Assembly: GCA_944375885.1 (NCBI GenBank)
Contig: CALWBB010000231.1
Span: 1 to 52,705, forward strand
Source: an uncultured Merdimonas sp.
GTDB taxonomy: Bacteria > Bacillota > Clostridia > Lachnospirales > Lachnospiraceae
Reading direction: 5' to 3'
DNA length: 52,705 bases
Both the position numbers and the translations under genes were made by a program. The notes under the pieces were generated by a model that ran no database searches, was not told the origin of the DNA, and worked only from the letters and a program-made list of their open reading frames with translations. Shown one piece after another: positions 52,367-52,705 of the stretch (position 1 is its first letter; each line of letters starts with the position of its first letter).

Positions 52367-52705
52367 GCTTTTTTTGTCTCCGCTGCCTGTAAGCTTCGTA
52401 CATTAAGAGCGAAGCCGCCACGCCCGCGTTCAGGGATTCCACCTTTCCCTCCATGGGAATCCGGATCAGGACGTCCGCCTTTTCGGCGAGTTCCTCCGTC
52501 AGGCCCGCGCTTTCGTTTCCGATGAAGAATGCGGCTCCGCCCGTGTAATCCTCCTGATCGTAGAAGCGTTTCCCGTCCAGGTGCGCGGCAAAGGTGCGGA
52601 TTCCCCTCTCCCGCAGGCGCTCCGCCGTCCGGACCGGATCGTCCACATACAGGGTGGGAACCCGGTAAATGGAGCCCATGGTGGAACGGATGGTCTTCGG
52701 ATTGT
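52356..52705 (-). CDS. SpoU/TrmH-family RNA 2'-O-ribose methyltransferase, C-terminal part
   Basis: The gene enters from beyond base 52705; the visible ~115 residues start NPKTIRSTMGSIYRVP, the SPOUT motif 1 region, and end with FFIGNESAGLTEEL (motif 2) and IRIPMEGKVESLNAGVAASLLMYEA (motif 3), which together form the knotted SAM site. It methylates a ribose 2'-OH in rRNA or tRNA. The ATG at 52679 is internal. The 3' end overlaps the cyclase promoter. Confidence 0.93.
   Translation of the reverse strand, partial: NPKTIRSTMGSIYRVPTLYVDDPVRTAERLRERGIRTFAAHLDGKRFYDQEDYTGGAAFFIGNESAGLTEELAEKADVLIRIPMEGKVESLNAGVAASLLMYEAYRQRRQKKLYI

Overview
The window looks like a chromosomal segment of a gut-type Clostridia, most likely Lachnospiraceae (family-level inference). 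Supporting signs are LoaP-controlled polysaccharide synthesis, TIGR02206/YwaF, DUF1846, a GEMM-I riboswitch and strong Gram-positive Shine-Dalgarno sites. No tRNA, rRNA or CRISPR array was seen.

Layout. (1) Positions 1-17114, all minus strand: a surface polysaccharide (capsule/EPS) locus read right to left. It opens with the processive antiterminator gene loaP. Next comes a GC-richer conserved core: PglE-like aminotransferase, PglC-like initiating phosphosugar transferase, PglD/NeuD-like acetyltransferase and a GT4. From about 12.8 kb leftward it becomes strongly AT-rich: two GT2, a deacetylase, a PLP-fold/FemAB fusion, a heparinase-like protein, asparagine synthase, a Wzx flippase, a GT4, a possible sialyltransferase-like GT and the first codons of neuB. 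(2) 17115-19576: a TnpB-family protein that has lost two of three RuvC catalytic acids (both are Lys). Downstream of it lie 16-nt degenerate tandem repeats and a structured GC-rich element ending at the probable loaP promoter. Upstream lie two related palindromes. This is my main candidate for an undescribed system: a nuclease-dead, TldR-like RNA-guided regulator of a capsule operon. (3) 19577-21821, plus strand, AT-rich: a two-gene AbiL-like (ATPase + RloB) phage-defence cassette. (4) 21841-25658: YwaF-like membrane protein, malQ, acetate kinase. (5) 42839 down to 25690, minus strand: a 17-kb Pel-type exopolysaccharide operon. A c-di-GMP-I riboswitch and intrinsic terminator precede pelD (SDR-fused), pelE, two DUF2194 deacetylase-like genes, pelF, a pelG-CotH fusion, a second CotH lipoprotein, a VTC-domain protein, DUF4956, DUF4832 and a DivIVA-like coiled-coil protein. 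(6) 43045-52705: pyrG, a YcxB-like membrane protein, DUF1846, galE, the K+ uptake pair ktrB-ktrA, a PAS-GGDEF diguanylate cyclase with a nine-G tract at its ribosome binding site, and a partial SpoU RNA methyltransferase.

How it fits together. Two envelope polysaccharide systems have different transcription-elongation controls: LoaP for the capsule, a c-di-GMP riboswitch for Pel. PelD also keeps an RxxD c-di-GMP I-site, so Pel may be controlled by c-di-GMP twice, at transcription and at the protein. A diguanylate cyclase gene 8 kb away could feed it. The TnpB-derived protein sits directly upstream of loaP in the same orientation, where it could control the capsule switch. Functions are inferred from sequence recognition; starts were reassigned from Shine-Dalgarno sites where the longest frame was implausible.
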